A DNA stretch of 61,593 bases, taken from positions 1 to 61,593 of the forward strand of contig JAGCUU010000030.1 in NCBI GenBank assembly GCA_017962665.1. The letters are read 5' to 3'. The position numbers and the translations under genes were made by a program. The DNA comes from Bacteroidales bacterium. GTDB lineage: Bacteria > Bacteroidota > Bacteroidia > Bacteroidales > P3. The notes below the pieces were generated by a model that saw only the letters and a program-made list of their open reading frames with translations, was not told the DNA's origin and searched no databases. Below, one piece after another: positions 1-9,185 of this stretch (position 1 is the stretch's first letter; each line of letters starts with the position of its first letter).

Positions 1-513
1 GACGTGATGCAACGCAGCCTCCATGTGATGATAGGCCAGCGCAGCTATGGCGCTTTCGGCAACCTCTTCCTTCTGCGATGGGCCCGCAAGGTGCAGGTGC
101 AGTGCCACCGGCGCCATCCTGTCAGCCGCATTCCATACGAGAATACCGACGACTATGCGCGCCAACGCCTGGCGTGGGAAGCCGCCATTCTCGAAGGCCA
201 AACGGTCATTGTCACACCCGGCATCTCGCGGGGCGAGCTCTTGATGAAGAAAGAATGCTTGGAGAAGGGCTATCCCTTGATACATCTGCAGAAAGAACCC
301 ATCGGCCCCTATTGGAAACCCGAGCGCCAGCGTTTCGAGGCCTGTGCCCGAGGCAGCCTGCTAATATTGGCCCCGTGGAATCTCGACACCATGGGCGCCG
401 TCGCCGGTGTCCCCTCCGACAGCGACTACAGCCGCTTCCACAACCTCAACACCCTCGCCGCCGAGATCTGCTCCTTCTCCGGCGAGGCCAGGATAATAGA
501 GAATGGCCGATAG
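1..513 (+). CDS. C-terminal part of a DprA/LOG-like Rossmann protein (partial)
   Basis: The frame is open to the left edge of the window, so this is the 3' part of a longer gene; the internal GTG and ATG codons near base 4 need not be the start. The 169 visible residues include VIVTPGISRGE, then LIHLQKEPIG and a run ending LLILAPW. Alternating hydrophobic strands and glycine turns suggest a nucleotide-binding Rossmann fold of the DprA/LOG kind, where related Bacteroidales proteins of unknown role have the same 'TPGISRGE...KEPI...LLILAPW' pattern. That match is from memory and is weak. It has no close downstream partner on the same strand; the next gene faces it. Function is unassigned. Confidence 0.5.
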   Translation, partial: DVMQRSLHVMIGQRSYGAFGNLFLLRWARKVQVQCHRRHPVSRIPYENTDDYARQRLAWEAAILEGQTVIVTPGISRGELLMKKECLEKGYPLIHLQKEPIGPYWKPERQRFEACARGSLLILAPWNLDTMGAVAGVPSDSDYSRFHNLNTLAAEICSFSGEARIIENGR

Positions 514-559
514 CTCGCCGTAGTCTTTATTAGGGAGCCGATTTTGGTTCCCTTATTTG

Positions 560-940
560 TTATTTATGTTGCATTCTGGTGAAAGTCCGTTTCGGTTGGT
601 CCAAGAATTCAAATGTTATTTCGGATCCATCTTCGTTAATGTTGAATGAGGCATTTTCTGTATAGTGAGCAAAATAAACTGTCCCTGTCCCGTTTGCATA
701 GGAGAACAGCCCGTCGCAACTCATCCAAATACCTGCAATTTCATTTTCGGCTGTATAGTGGCACTCATTTTCTGGCACCAAATCCAGCCGGAAATGATTG
801 TTTCCCTCATCTGTTGTCCAGGAACCATAGATGTTGTTTAATTGAGGGAATTCTTTTTCGTCCTCGTTGCAGGACGCGAAGGTGAACATTGTGGCTGCCA
901 CAAAGAACAGCACGGTCAGTTTTTTGATTTGTTTTACCAT
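560..940 (-). CDS. small lipoprotein, function unknown
   Basis: A 126-residue protein beginning MVKQIKKLTVLFF. The N terminus is a lipoprotein signal peptide with lipobox FASC (Cys at about residue 23), followed by acidic NEDEKEF, as in Bacteroidota surface lipoproteins. The frame is open another 66 codons upstream, but that part has no signal peptide and overlaps a structured leader, so the start at 940 is preferred. The mature part contains NIYGSW, GIWMSCDG and repeated Asn/Glu-rich strands ending in FTRMQHK, suggesting a small beta-sandwich (lipocalin-like), which is inference. The gene is preceded by one of three related structured leaders in this window (982-1180) and a TATTTTTG promoter element. 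It faces the upstream gene and is divergent from ackA. Confidence 0.75.
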   Translation of the reverse strand: MVKQIKKLTVLFFVAATMFTFASCNEDEKEFPQLNNIYGSWTTDEGNNHFRLDLVPENECHYTAENEIAGIWMSCDGLFSYANGTGTVYFAHYTENASFNINEDGSEITFEFLDQPKRTFTRMQHK

Positions 941-981
941 TTTTGTTTGTTTATGAATTGAGTTAATTAACCGTTCCAACA

Positions 982-1180
982 TATAAAACAAGAAGCGTGG
1001 CGCCCATTTGCCACTTCCTGTTTGGAGGTCCTGAGAATTACCTTGAGATAAGAAGATGCAATAAGCCCACGCCTTAAAATGCGAAGAGCCATTACACTTA
1101 TTCTGTATCTCTGTGGAATTTCTCAGGTTCCCAAACACAGAACGCGCATAACGCTTCGACGATTTCCTTCTGAAATTGAC
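982..1180 (-). ncRNA. putative structured 5' leader RNA, copy 3
   Basis: On the minus strand, TATTTTTG (1183-1190) is followed by CAGTC, a small hairpin ATTTC-AGAAG-GAAAT, a second hairpin with GCG/CGC arms, a third stem TCTGTG/CACAGA, and a long-range pairing of GCGTGG with CCACGC. The RNA ends in CCACGCTTCTTG. The order and spacing of elements match the leaders at 36372-36612 and 45388-45632, though primary sequence is much diverged and this copy is about 45 nt shorter. It ends about 40 nt before the lipoprotein start. I found no match to a riboswitch class I know. Confidence 0.5.
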
Positions 1181-1182
1181 TG

Positions 1183-1190
1183 CAAAAATA
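1183..1190 (-). promoter_or_regulatory. Bacteroidota -7 promoter element for the lipoprotein leader
   Basis: CAAAAATA on the plus strand reads TATTTTTG on the minus strand, matching TAnnTTTG. A good -33 TTTG was not found at the usual spacing. Confidence 0.5.
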
Positions 1191-1218
1191 CGATTTTTAT
1201 TTGAATTTGCATGAATTA

Positions 1219-1250
1219 TTTGGTTGTGTCGGAGAAAGTGTGTATCTTTG
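1219..1250 (+). promoter_or_regulatory. promoter of ackA copy 1
   Basis: TTTG at 1219-1222 is followed after 20 nt by TATCTTTG at 1243-1250. This is the Bacteroidota sigma-ABfr consensus TTTG-N19/20-TAnnTTTG. The ATG is at 1276, giving a leader of about 20 nt. Confidence 0.75.
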
Positions 1251-1275
1251 CATCCAGAAAAAAAAGCACCGCCCT

Positions 1276-2484
1276 ATGAAAATATTAGTCCTCAATTGCG
1301 GCAGTTCCTCGTTAAAATATCAGTTGATAGATGTTGATACTCGTACAGTTCTTACAAAAGGTCTGCTGGAACGCATAGGCCTTGAAATGGGCATTTTCTC
1401 GTATACGAGTCGTGGCGAGAAACACACAACGGAATGCCCTATTCCAAACCACACCGAGGGTTTGCGTATGGTTATGGCTGCTTTGACTGATCCGAAAACA
1501 GGTGTCATATCCAGCATCAAAGAGGTATCTGCTGTTGGACATCGCTTTGCTCATGGCGGTGAGTATTTTTCAAAGAGCGTGGAGATTACACGCGACGTCA
1601 TCAACAAGGAGGAGTCGCTCATCGACCTGGCTCCGCTGCACATCCCAGGCAACATCATGGGCGCCGAGGCAATCAACAATGTCATGCCAGACGTGCCTCA
1701 GGTAGCCGTCTTCGACACTGCTTTCAACCTTACTATCGAACCGAAAGACTATCTCTATGGAATACCATACGAGTATTACGAGCAATATGGCATACGTCGC
1801 TATGGATTCCATGGCACGAGTCATCGCTTTGTAGCTAAAAAAGGTGCCAAGATGATTGGAAAGTATTGGAAGGATCTTAAGATAATCACCTGTCATCTGG
1901 GAAGTGGAGCCTCCATCTGTGCCATCGACCATGGCAAGAGCGTCAACAACAGCATGGGTATGACTTCGCTCGAGGGGCTTACAATGGGGTCGCGTTGTGG
2001 TGATATCGATGTGGGGGCGTTGCTTTACCTGATGGAAAAAGCAGATATCAGTCCTAAGGAAATCAATGATATTTTGTACAAGAAGAGTGGGCTGGTCGGC
2101 CTGACCGGTGCTTCGCCAGACATGCGTGATATATGGGCCGGTGTGCAGCGTGGCGAGAAGCGTAACACGTTGGCATTTCAGGTCTTTGCAGCTCGTTGCA
2201 AAAAGTACATAGGTGCATTCATGGCTCAGATGAACGGTTGCGACTTGCTGATATTCACTGGCGGAATCGGTGAGAACGCATGGTTCATGCGTCACGCTAT
2301 CCTGCAGGATATGGATTGGTTGGGAGTGGACATCGACTTTGAGTTAAACGACCGTACTTCCGGTGTCGATGCCATAATATCCAAGCCCGGTGCCCGTGTC
2401 ACCACGGCCGTTGTCCTCACTGACGAGGAATTGGCCATAGCGGTTGACACCTATAAGATTATTCAGAATGTAGATAAAATATAG
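1276..2484 (+). CDS. ackA: acetate kinase, copy 1 (divergent paralogue)
   Basis: A 402-residue acetate kinase that interconverts acetyl phosphate plus ADP with acetate plus ATP in the cytoplasm, the last step of the Pta-AckA route. The ATG at 1276 is chosen because MKILVLNCGSSS is the conserved N terminus of the family (N7, S10-S12); the frame is open 25 codons further upstream, inside the promoter. Conserved active-site segments are present: GHRFAHGG, LAPLHIPGN, FDTAF, GFHGTSH, TCHLGSGAS, MGSR (R240) and a C-terminal TDEE. The loop after R240 reads CGDIDV, where copy 2 (9186-10400) has PGDVDP, and FDTAFN replaces the usual FDTAFH. No pta lies beside it. It is convergent with nrdJ, leaving 6 bp between the stops. 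Confidence 0.95.
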   Translation: MKILVLNCGSSSLKYQLIDVDTRTVLTKGLLERIGLEMGIFSYTSRGEKHTTECPIPNHTEGLRMVMAALTDPKTGVISSIKEVSAVGHRFAHGGEYFSKSVEITRDVINKEESLIDLAPLHIPGNIMGAEAINNVMPDVPQVAVFDTAFNLTIEPKDYLYGIPYEYYEQYGIRRYGFHGTSHRFVAKKGAKMIGKYWKDLKIITCHLGSGASICAIDHGKSVNNSMGMTSLEGLTMGSRCGDIDVGALLYLMEKADISPKEINDILYKKSGLVGLTGASPDMRDIWAGVQRGEKRNTLAFQVFAARCKKYIGAFMAQMNGCDLLIFTGGIGENAWFMRHAILQDMDWLGVDIDFELNDRTSGVDAIISKPGARVTTAVVLTDEELAIAVDTYKIIQNVDKI

Positions 2485-2490
2485 CGGCTA

Positions 2491-5250
2491 TCAACTGCAT
2501 TTGCTCCAACCGCAGTTGGTACAGTGCTTGCATCCGCCACTGTACACGACGCTCTTCTGTCCGCAATCGGGGCATACTTCGTCGGTTGCTGTGCCGTCTT
2601 TGATGTAGCGGCGCAATGCGCGTGCAACACCGTTCTTCCATGTCGTAATGGTGTCTTCGTCAAAGTTGAGTTTGGCAATTAGATCAACAACATTTTGCAA
2701 AGGCATGCCATGACGTAAGATGCCGGAGATTAGTTTGGCATAGTTCCAATATTCCTGTTTGAAGGTGCGCGACAAGCCTTCGATAGTAACCTTATACCCA
2801 TCGGGGTCAAGGAATTGGAAATCGTATCGTGCATGCTCGTCACCCGGTTCTTTAACGCGTATCACCCAACCTTTCTCCACTGTTGCCGGAAGGAGGAAGT
2901 TCATGGCTCTTCCGGTGAAGATTTCGTATGGACGGCCTTCATACATGCCTACAACAGCAATCCAGTCCTCTTTGTTATTCTTAAAACGCAGGATTTCTGC
3001 ATCCAGTTTTTTCGGACGTTTCGGGGCTTTTGTTTCGCCGAACTGTGGAGCACTGCTTTCATTGTTGCTCACCAATACACCGTTTCGGCTTCCGTCGCGG
3101 TAAATGGTGCATCCTTTGCACCCTGAGCGCCATGCAGTCTCGTATATTTCGCGTACAGTCTCTTTGCTTGTCTCTTTGGGAATGTTTACGGTCACGCTTA
3201 TCGAGTGGTCTACCCATTTCTGTATCGCTCCCTGCATCTTGACCTTGGCAACCCAGTCGATGTCTGCCGACGTGGCTTTGTGATATGGCGATTTCTCGAT
3301 GATTTTCTGCAGGTCGGCGTCTTTCATCGTCATCACCTCGTCGGCGTTGTAGCCATTTATGCGAAGCCAGTCTATGAACTTGGGATGGAACACATTGTAT
3401 TCCTCGAAATAGTCACCGCTTTGATCCTGAATGATTTTCTGTTTGGAATTGTCTTTGTCGTTGGGGTTGATTTTTTTGCGGCGCTTGTACGAGACAAGAA
3501 ATACGGGTTCTATGCCGGACGTGGTTTGGGTGCAGATGCTTACGGTGCCGGTAGGGGCTATGGTTAGAAGTGCGATATTGCGTCTGCCATGAGTGAGCAT
3601 TTCGGTGTATAATTCAGGGTCGGCTTCGGCAAGACGCTGAATGAACGGGTTGAGTTTTTCGCGATTTGCGTCAAAAATTGGGAAGCATCCGCGCTCTTTA
3701 GCCATAGTCACTGACGATCTGTAAGCGCTGCATGCCAATGTACGCTGTACCTTAACGGCAAAGTCGGTGGCTTCGTCGGAGCCGTAACGGAGTCCCATTG
3801 CTGCCAGCATGTCGCCTTCGGCAGTGATTCCGAAACCTGTGCGACGACCTTCCAAACACTTCATTTTAATGTTGAGCCACAGGTTCTTTTCTACGGATTT
3901 GATTTCGTCGCTTTCAGGATCGGCCTCTATCTTTGCGATGATTTTCTCAACTTTCTCCAACTCCAGATCGATAAGGTCATCCATGAGCCGTTGTCCCATG
4001 GTGACATGTTTTTTGAAGAGTTCAAAGTCGAACTCAGCCTTCTTGGTGAATGGATTAACCACATAGCTGTACAGGTTGATAGCCTGCAGTCGGCAACTGT
4101 CGTAAGGACAAAGAGGTATCTCTCCGCAGGGATTGGTGCTCACAGTCTTGTAGCCATAGTCTGCATAGCAGTCGGGAATAGATTCCCTTATGATTGTATC
4201 CCAAAACAGTACTCCAGGTTCTGCGCTTGACCATGCATTGGCGATGATTTTGTTCCACAGGGCTCTTGCATCGATTTCTTTTCTCACTATCGGATTGTCG
4301 GAATCTATAGGGTACTGTTGTACAAATGGTTTGCCATCAATGACACACTGCATGAACTCGTCGGTGATTTTCACCGAAACGTTGGCTCCGGTTATTTTTC
4401 CCTGTTCAAGTTTTGCATCGATAAAGTTTTCGGCATCAGGATGCTTGATGCTTATCGACAACATAAGTGCACCGCGTCGGCCTCCTTGTGCCACCTCTCT
4501 TGTTGTGTTGGAGTAGCGCTCCATAAATGGAACGATTCCTGTCGAACTCAATGCCGAATTCTTCACAGGACTGCCGCCAGGACGAATATGACTCAGATCG
4601 TGTCCCACACCGCCGCGACGTTTCATAAGCTGCACCTGCTCCTGATCTATTTTCATGATTCCGCCATAAGAATCGCTGTTTCCGCTGTTCCCGATAACGA
4701 AACAGTTTGAGAGGGAGACGACCTGGAAATTGTTGCCTATTCCTGACATGGGACTGCCTTGAGGAATGATGTATTTGAAGTCTTTGAGCAGACCGTAAAT
4801 TTCATCTTCACTCAACGGGTTGGGGTATTTCTGCTCGATTCGGGCAAATTCCGATGCCAGTCTTCGGTGCATCATGTCGGGGTTAAGCTCGAAAATACAA
4901 TTGCCGTCACGTAGAGCATATTTGTTCATCCATACGTTTGCGGCAAGTTCGTCACCGTGGAAATATTCCACAGACGATTTCATGATTTCTTCGGGTTGGT
5001 ACTGGGTGTCGGGTGTTTTTAATTTGTTGTTCATGGCAGGTGTGCTGACTGTCTTCGCGGTTTCTTGTTTTCGTGATGATGTATTTTTGGCAGGATTGGC
5101 AGCGATGTTGTTCTGAATAGTGTCGGAATTGTGCAACGTGCTGTCCGCTTGTGCTTTGGCGGACTTTTTAGAACGTGATTTTTTTATGCCTTTCTGAGGT
5201 TTGGGCTCAGGAATGTCGCCGAAATCTAAAAATAGCTCGTTGCTGTTCAT
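2491..5250 (-). CDS. nrdJ: adenosylcobalamin-dependent ribonucleotide reductase (class II)
   Basis: A 919-residue class II ribonucleotide reductase that makes deoxyribonucleotides using an adenosylcobalamin-derived thiyl radical, independent of oxygen. Residues 1-95 are a low-complexity Lys/Ser/Asn-rich extension outside the core. The core shows NCFVIGNS, MKRRGGVGHDLS, STNPCGEIPL with the radical-site cysteine, and IAPTGTVS. Near the C terminus CKGCTIYRDGSRNG leads into the TSCPD domain typical of the vitamin B12-dependent class. The last 25 residues carry four cysteines as CPDCG...CKHCTNCGWSKC, a zinc-ribbon-like redox tail. No cobalamin riboswitch was seen in the 234 bp upstream. The family assignment is secure; the role of the N-terminal extension is unknown. 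Confidence 0.96.
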   Translation of the reverse strand: MNSNELFLDFGDIPEPKPQKGIKKSRSKKSAKAQADSTLHNSDTIQNNIAANPAKNTSSRKQETAKTVSTPAMNNKLKTPDTQYQPEEIMKSSVEYFHGDELAANVWMNKYALRDGNCIFELNPDMMHRRLASEFARIEQKYPNPLSEDEIYGLLKDFKYIIPQGSPMSGIGNNFQVVSLSNCFVIGNSGNSDSYGGIMKIDQEQVQLMKRRGGVGHDLSHIRPGGSPVKNSALSSTGIVPFMERYSNTTREVAQGGRRGALMLSISIKHPDAENFIDAKLEQGKITGANVSVKITDEFMQCVIDGKPFVQQYPIDSDNPIVRKEIDARALWNKIIANAWSSAEPGVLFWDTIIRESIPDCYADYGYKTVSTNPCGEIPLCPYDSCRLQAINLYSYVVNPFTKKAEFDFELFKKHVTMGQRLMDDLIDLELEKVEKIIAKIEADPESDEIKSVEKNLWLNIKMKCLEGRRTGFGITAEGDMLAAMGLRYGSDEATDFAVKVQRTLACSAYRSSVTMAKERGCFPIFDANREKLNPFIQRLAEADPELYTEMLTHGRRNIALLTIAPTGTVSICTQTTSGIEPVFLVSYKRRKKINPNDKDNSKQKIIQDQSGDYFEEYNVFHPKFIDWLRINGYNADEVMTMKDADLQKIIEKSPYHKATSADIDWVAKVKMQGAIQKWVDHSISVTVNIPKETSKETVREIYETAWRSGCKGCTIYRDGSRNGVLVSNNESSAPQFGETKAPKRPKKLDAEILRFKNNKEDWIAVVGMYEGRPYEIFTGRAMNFLLPATVEKGWVIRVKEPGDEHARYDFQFLDPDGYKVTIEGLSRTFKQEYWNYAKLISGILRHGMPLQNVVDLIAKLNFDEDTITTWKNGVARALRRYIKDGTATDEVCPDCGQKSVVYSGGCKHCTNCGWSKCS

Positions 5251-5416
5251 GTTAATTTTTTTTTTGTCACACTATAACAAAATGTTATCTACTGCCTTTC
5301 GAAGTGCGTTTGAAATGCTAAAATACAGATAAGATTCTTTAATCCAACTTTGTTGACTTTTGATTTATTAACAAAAATTTTAACATGGCGATAATGTTTT
5401 GTACATCAAGTCAGAA

Positions 5417-5456
5417 CAAAAAAATGGGATACTGTATAATAACTACAGCACCCCAT
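5417..5456 (-). terminator. rho-independent terminator after the T9SS protein gene
   Basis: On the minus strand, TGGGGTGCTGTA and TACAGTATCCCA pair around a short A/T loop and are followed by TTTTTTTG. It lies 28 bp past the stop of the gene ending at 5485 and before nrdJ. Confidence 0.75.
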
Positions 5457-5484
5457 GTTTTGGCGATTATAATTATATATGAAA

Positions 5485-6186
5485 TTATCTTATGACCAGT
5501 TTTTTGACGTTAGTCAGGCCTTGGCTGTTGTGAATGCCATACATATAAATGCCACTAGGTAAATCGCTAATGCTGAGAGCTATACGTCCGCTATTGCCGC
5601 TGACGGACACCTCTTTTATTCCCTTTCCGCTCATGTTATACAGAACCAATGTTCCGCTGTTCTCATCCATACTGTATTCGACAACTATCTTGTCTTTTGC
5701 AGGATTTGGATAGGCGTTCAGGGCAATAGTATTCTGAGTTGTTGCTATGTTGACACTGTTCTTGTTTTTTACGATAAGGTAGAAATAGGCCTCGGTAGAC
5801 CTGTCGGCGGTGTCGTAGATGCTTATTTTGAACAATCCGTCGGCGGCATCTTCGGGAACGCTGAAGTCGATATAGCTCTGTTCATAGCTTGAATTGCCAT
5901 TGATAATGAATGGCGATGAAAGGTATCCGGCCCTGCATACCCCGGCACAGATAGATGTTATTTCGGTTGTCGTGTTATTCAGTTTCTCACCGGCAATCTG
6001 TGCCACGATGTTTAATGGTTCGTTGTTGTATAAAACAGGACGGAAGATCAGGTCGTCGCTGGTGGCTTTAACAGTCAATGTGTCACCGTTGTTTACGGCT
6101 TCATCATTGTAGGCGACTGTCAGAATCTGGCTTTGGGCAAATGACAGGCAACTGACTAATAATGCGAAAAATAATGTTTTTTTCAT
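5485..6186 (-). CDS. secreted protein with T9SS type A sorting domain
   Basis: A 233-residue exported protein. MKKTLFFALLVSCLSFAQSQ is a Sec signal peptide. Residues about 20-145 look like a beta-rich domain with no family I can name. The last 75 residues form a type A T9SS C-terminal domain: ALNAYPNPAKDKIVVEYS, then strand pairs VLYNMSGKGIKEV and LPSGIYMYGI, ending NVKKLVIR. Such domains send proteins across the outer membrane, where they are cleaved and often attached to anionic LPS. It is a single gene between a terminator and the sirtuin gene. Confidence 0.88.
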   Translation of the reverse strand: MKKTLFFALLVSCLSFAQSQILTVAYNDEAVNNGDTLTVKATSDDLIFRPVLYNNEPLNIVAQIAGEKLNNTTTEITSICAGVCRAGYLSSPFIINGNSSYEQSYIDFSVPEDAADGLFKISIYDTADRSTEAYFYLIVKNKNSVNIATTQNTIALNAYPNPAKDKIVVEYSMDENSGTLVLYNMSGKGIKEVSVSGNSGRIALSISDLPSGIYMYGIHNSQGLTNVKKLVIR

Positions 6187-6277
6187 GGGTGTTGTTTCTT
6201 ATTGTTTTCAAGTGCAAAAATACACGTTTTTTTTGGATTGAAATTGTTGTGCGGAAAAATAGAGCTGTTTACCGTTT

Positions 6278-6961
6278 TTATGCCAGCTCCATCAGTTCGT
6301 CGACCACCTTCTTCACGCCAGTTCCTGCTTTCTCCTGGTATATTTTTATGTTTCTGGATATTGGTACGGCTTTGGGGTCTACCAGCCAACAGGGACTCTC
6401 TCTCGGAACATAGTGTATGAGTCCTGCAGCAGGGTATACGTTCATTGAGGTGCCTATGACAACAAAGTAATCGCACTCTTCGCATAATTGGGCGGCGGGC
6501 TCTATATTGGGTACGGCTTCGCCAAACCATACAATGTGCGGTCTCAGTTGTGCGCCGTCTGGAGCTTTGTCACCAAGGTGGATGTCGTTGTATCCGATAT
6601 CGACAATAAGGTTGCTGTTGCGTTCGCTGCGAGCCTTGGTGAGCTCGCCGTGTAGATGCAGAACATTGGACGAACCAGCCTGTTCGTGTAGGTTGTCAAC
6701 ATTCTGGGTGACAATCCGTACATCGTATTTTTCTTCCAGCCTGACCAGTTGTCTGTGACCTTCGTTGGGATGTACGGTTTCCAGTTGGCGGCGTCTCTGG
6801 TTATAGAAATCCAGTACCATCGCTTTGTCTTTCTCGTAGCCTTCAGGAGTCGCCACGTCTTCCACTCGGTATTGTTCCCATAGTCCGTCACTGTCGCGGA
6901 AAGTGCATATTCCGCTCTCGGCGCTGATTCCTGCGCCAGTAAGAACAACTATCTTTTTCAT
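6278..6961 (-). CDS. cobB: class III sirtuin, NAD-dependent protein deacylase
   Basis: A 227-residue Sir2-family protein that removes acyl groups from lysines using NAD+. Visible motifs are GAGISAESGICTFRD (NAD binding), TQNVDNLHEQAG, LHLHGEL with catalytic His104, and late GTSMNVYPAAGL. FYNQRRRQ gives the Tyr53-x-x-Arg56 pair that marks class III enzymes and binds succinyl or malonyl groups. The segment between His104 and RPHIVWFGE, which normally carries the four zinc-binding cysteines, has none (LTKARSERNSNLIV...). From memory, other Bacteroidales homologues also lack the tetrad, so this is probably a clade trait rather than damage. The ATG gives the canonical MKKIVVLTGAGIS start. Confidence 0.93.
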   Translation of the reverse strand: MKKIVVLTGAGISAESGICTFRDSDGLWEQYRVEDVATPEGYEKDKAMVLDFYNQRRRQLETVHPNEGHRQLVRLEEKYDVRIVTQNVDNLHEQAGSSNVLHLHGELTKARSERNSNLIVDIGYNDIHLGDKAPDGAQLRPHIVWFGEAVPNIEPAAQLCEECDYFVVIGTSMNVYPAAGLIHYVPRESPCWLVDPKAVPISRNIKIYQEKAGTGVKKVVDELMELA

Positions 6962-7109
6962 TATTGTCGGGTTTTTGGTTATTTTTATTAATTTAAGGAA
7001 CGATTAAAAAAAAACAGGCTCACCAAGCTCGAAAACAGTAATAATACAAGAGATTATTTTATTGATTATGAGTTCTGAAAAATCTTTAAACTATAAACTT
7101 TAACCTTTA

Positions 7110-9095
7110 CTAAAGTACTTTTATTTCTGTTCTGCGGTTTTCTCCTCTGCCTTCCTCTGTGTCATTGGTGGCTATGGGTTGAGTCTCTCCATACCCTTTG
7201 TATGTCAGACGGTCGGAGGCTATGCCTTTGCGTATGATGTATTCATATACTGCTTTTGCTCGCTGTTCTGATAGCCGCTGGTTGGCGTCGGCTTGGCCAA
7301 TATTGTCAGTATGGCCGCCCAGTTCAATGCGTAGTCTGGGATTCTGTTTCAGTATTTCAACAATTTTATTCAGTTCATATTCTGATTCTGCAAGTATTTC
7401 CCAGTGCCCTGTCTCAAAAAACACATTGCGTAGGGCTATCTTTTCGCCTGCCTCTATTGGATGCAGTGCAATGTCCATTGTTATCGGTTTCCATTTGTCG
7501 TATCCGTCGTCCTCGCGTTCCCATACCTCGCTTTGCGAGTGTAGCAGGTAACCGTCGGCACTGACGTGGAAAGCGTATACTCCGTCGGCAGGCAGGCTCA
7601 CAATGTATCTGCCATTCTGTGCGTCGGACGAAGTGTTGGCAACGACGGTGTTCCTTTGTATGTCAACCACTTTTATGTCTGCAGCGACCTTCTGGCCTGT
7701 TTTGGCATTTGTGACTGTGCCGGTAAAGCAGATGGCTACTGTAGGACGCACTTGTTCTGGCAGTTCAAAACTGTACAAATCCATTTTGCCATAGCCGCCA
7801 TCACGGTCTGACGCGAAGATTGCAGTCATTCCGTCGGCACTAACTATCAGATTGTTGTCGTCGCCTTCGGTGTTGATGGGATAGCCAAGGTTTTCAGGCT
7901 TCATCCAGGGGCCTCCGTCATGACTCCGGTTTGACACAAACAGGTCGAGTCCGCCCATACCTTCCGGACGGTTGCTGGCAAAATATAGTGTACGGTCGTC
8001 GAAATGTATGAACGGCGACATCTCATCCCATTCTGTATTTATTTCTGGTCCCAGATTGACAGGCTCTGTCCATTGTCCATTTTCAAATATTGTCTTCCAG
8101 ATGTCCATACCTCCGTAGCCGCCTTTGCGGTTGCTGACGAAATATAATGTCTTGCCGTCGATGGAGAATGTCGGTTGTCCCTCCCAAGCGCCGCTGTTTA
8201 CGGTTGGTCCAAGGTTGCGAGGCTTGTTCCATGTACCGCTTTTGTTGACGCACATGTATAGGTCGCAGCGTCCGCCGCCATCGATGCGGTTGCATGCCGT
8301 GAAGAACATTATGCGTCCGTCTTGTGAGATGCATTGAGCACCTTCGTTGTCGTTGCTGTTCACTGGTTCTGGCATACGCACAGCACTGTTCCATTTGCCT
8401 TCTTTCAACAGGCTAATATAAAGGTCTTCTTCTTCTTTGGTGTTGGCCGTTGTGGTTGCTTTGCGCGGGAAACGGCGTGTGAAGACCAGTGTCTGTCCAT
8501 CGGCGGTAAGCGACGGCAGGTATTCGTCGTCGGGGCTGTTGACGGAAGCCCCCAGATTTTTGGGATTAAATGGTACTGGGTTGGCAAGTTCCTTTTTGCG
8601 GAAACGAGCTGTCTCCAATCCGCGTTGTGCATCCAGCCTGCTTTCACCCTTTTTCTCGTTCAATTCCAAATAGGTCTCGAAATATTTTATGGCCTCATCA
8701 TAATTGGCGTCAGATAGTTCAAGTTTACCCAGGTTTACCCAGGCTGGCGGAAAGAAATCCCTGTTTGTTTCGACTACAGCCTTGAGGTGCCGTTTGGCCT
8801 CATCGCGGTAATGCCGTGTAGATGAGATCTGTGTGCTCTCTGCATCTTCCATGGCGACACCGGCGATATCAGTCATTATGTCAGCCAGCATCAGGTGTGC
8901 CTCCAAAAAACCGTCATCCTCCACTAGCGCCTGTTCAAAACAGTTCATTGCGGCATCGTTCTTGCCCTGATATAGGACTTCCATACCTCTCTCGTACAGT
9001 TTGATAGCTTTCTTGTTCGAGGTTGAGTAGTTCTGTCCTTGCGCAACGGACAGGAATACAAGAAACAGTATGAATATGTATCTTTGGGGTCTCAT
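7110..9095 (-). CDS. PorE-like envelope protein: TPR, beta-propeller, CRD and OmpA domains
   Basis: A 661-residue exported protein with signal peptide MRPQRYIFILFLVFLSVAQGQ. Domain order: TPR helices (about 28-165), PD40/WD40 propeller blades (about 190-430, repeated 'DGxTLxFxSxR' and 'MPEPVNS/PVNLGPEIN' turns), a carboxypeptidase-regulatory Ig-like domain (about 455-545), and an OmpA peptidoglycan-binding domain (about 550-661, GHTDNIG, LSEQRAKAV and GENRRTEIKV). This order and length match PorE, which tethers the T9SS to peptidoglycan; P. gingivalis PorE is about 670 residues. Unlike that lipoprotein, no lipobox is visible. It follows ackA copy 2, separated by a terminator. Paralogues with this architecture exist, so the exact role is uncertain. 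Confidence 0.8.
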   Translation of the reverse strand: MRPQRYIFILFLVFLSVAQGQNYSTSNKKAIKLYERGMEVLYQGKNDAAMNCFEQALVEDDGFLEAHLMLADIMTDIAGVAMEDAESTQISSTRHYRDEAKRHLKAVVETNRDFFPPAWVNLGKLELSDANYDEAIKYFETYLELNEKKGESRLDAQRGLETARFRKKELANPVPFNPKNLGASVNSPDDEYLPSLTADGQTLVFTRRFPRKATTTANTKEEEDLYISLLKEGKWNSAVRMPEPVNSNDNEGAQCISQDGRIMFFTACNRIDGGGRCDLYMCVNKSGTWNKPRNLGPTVNSGAWEGQPTFSIDGKTLYFVSNRKGGYGGMDIWKTIFENGQWTEPVNLGPEINTEWDEMSPFIHFDDRTLYFASNRPEGMGGLDLFVSNRSHDGGPWMKPENLGYPINTEGDDNNLIVSADGMTAIFASDRDGGYGKMDLYSFELPEQVRPTVAICFTGTVTNAKTGQKVAADIKVVDIQRNTVVANTSSDAQNGRYIVSLPADGVYAFHVSADGYLLHSQSEVWEREDDGYDKWKPITMDIALHPIEAGEKIALRNVFFETGHWEILAESEYELNKIVEILKQNPRLRIELGGHTDNIGQADANQRLSEQRAKAVYEYIIRKGIASDRLTYKGYGETQPIATNDTEEGRGENRRTEIKVL

Positions 9096-9130
9096 ACTTG
9101 GATAACTGAAAAAGTCTTGTTTTATTGTGT

Positions 9131-9158
9131 AAAAAAAGCCGCGAAGAATCGCGGCTTT
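9131..9158 (-). terminator. rho-independent terminator after ackA copy 2
   Basis: Perfect 9-bp stem AAAGCCGCG/CGCGGCTTT around AAGAAT, followed on the minus strand by a T run. It lies between the ackA stop (9186) and the PorE-like start (9095). Confidence 0.85.
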
Positions 9159-9185
9159 AGTTGTGTGCGTGAAGCTGTTGTGTTA

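Noticed and set aside
560-1138. 192-residue version of the lipoprotein
   Set aside because: The extra 66 residues have no signal and overlap a structured leader; the start at 940 gives a clear lipoprotein signal.
1570-2295. 241-codon frame antisense to ackA copy 1
   Set aside because: Fully overlaps a certain acetate kinase gene and shows no family features.
5251-5484. Cobalamin riboswitch before nrdJ
   Set aside because: Expected from the B12 dependence, but no B12 box or receptor core was seen; only a terminator for the upstream gene.
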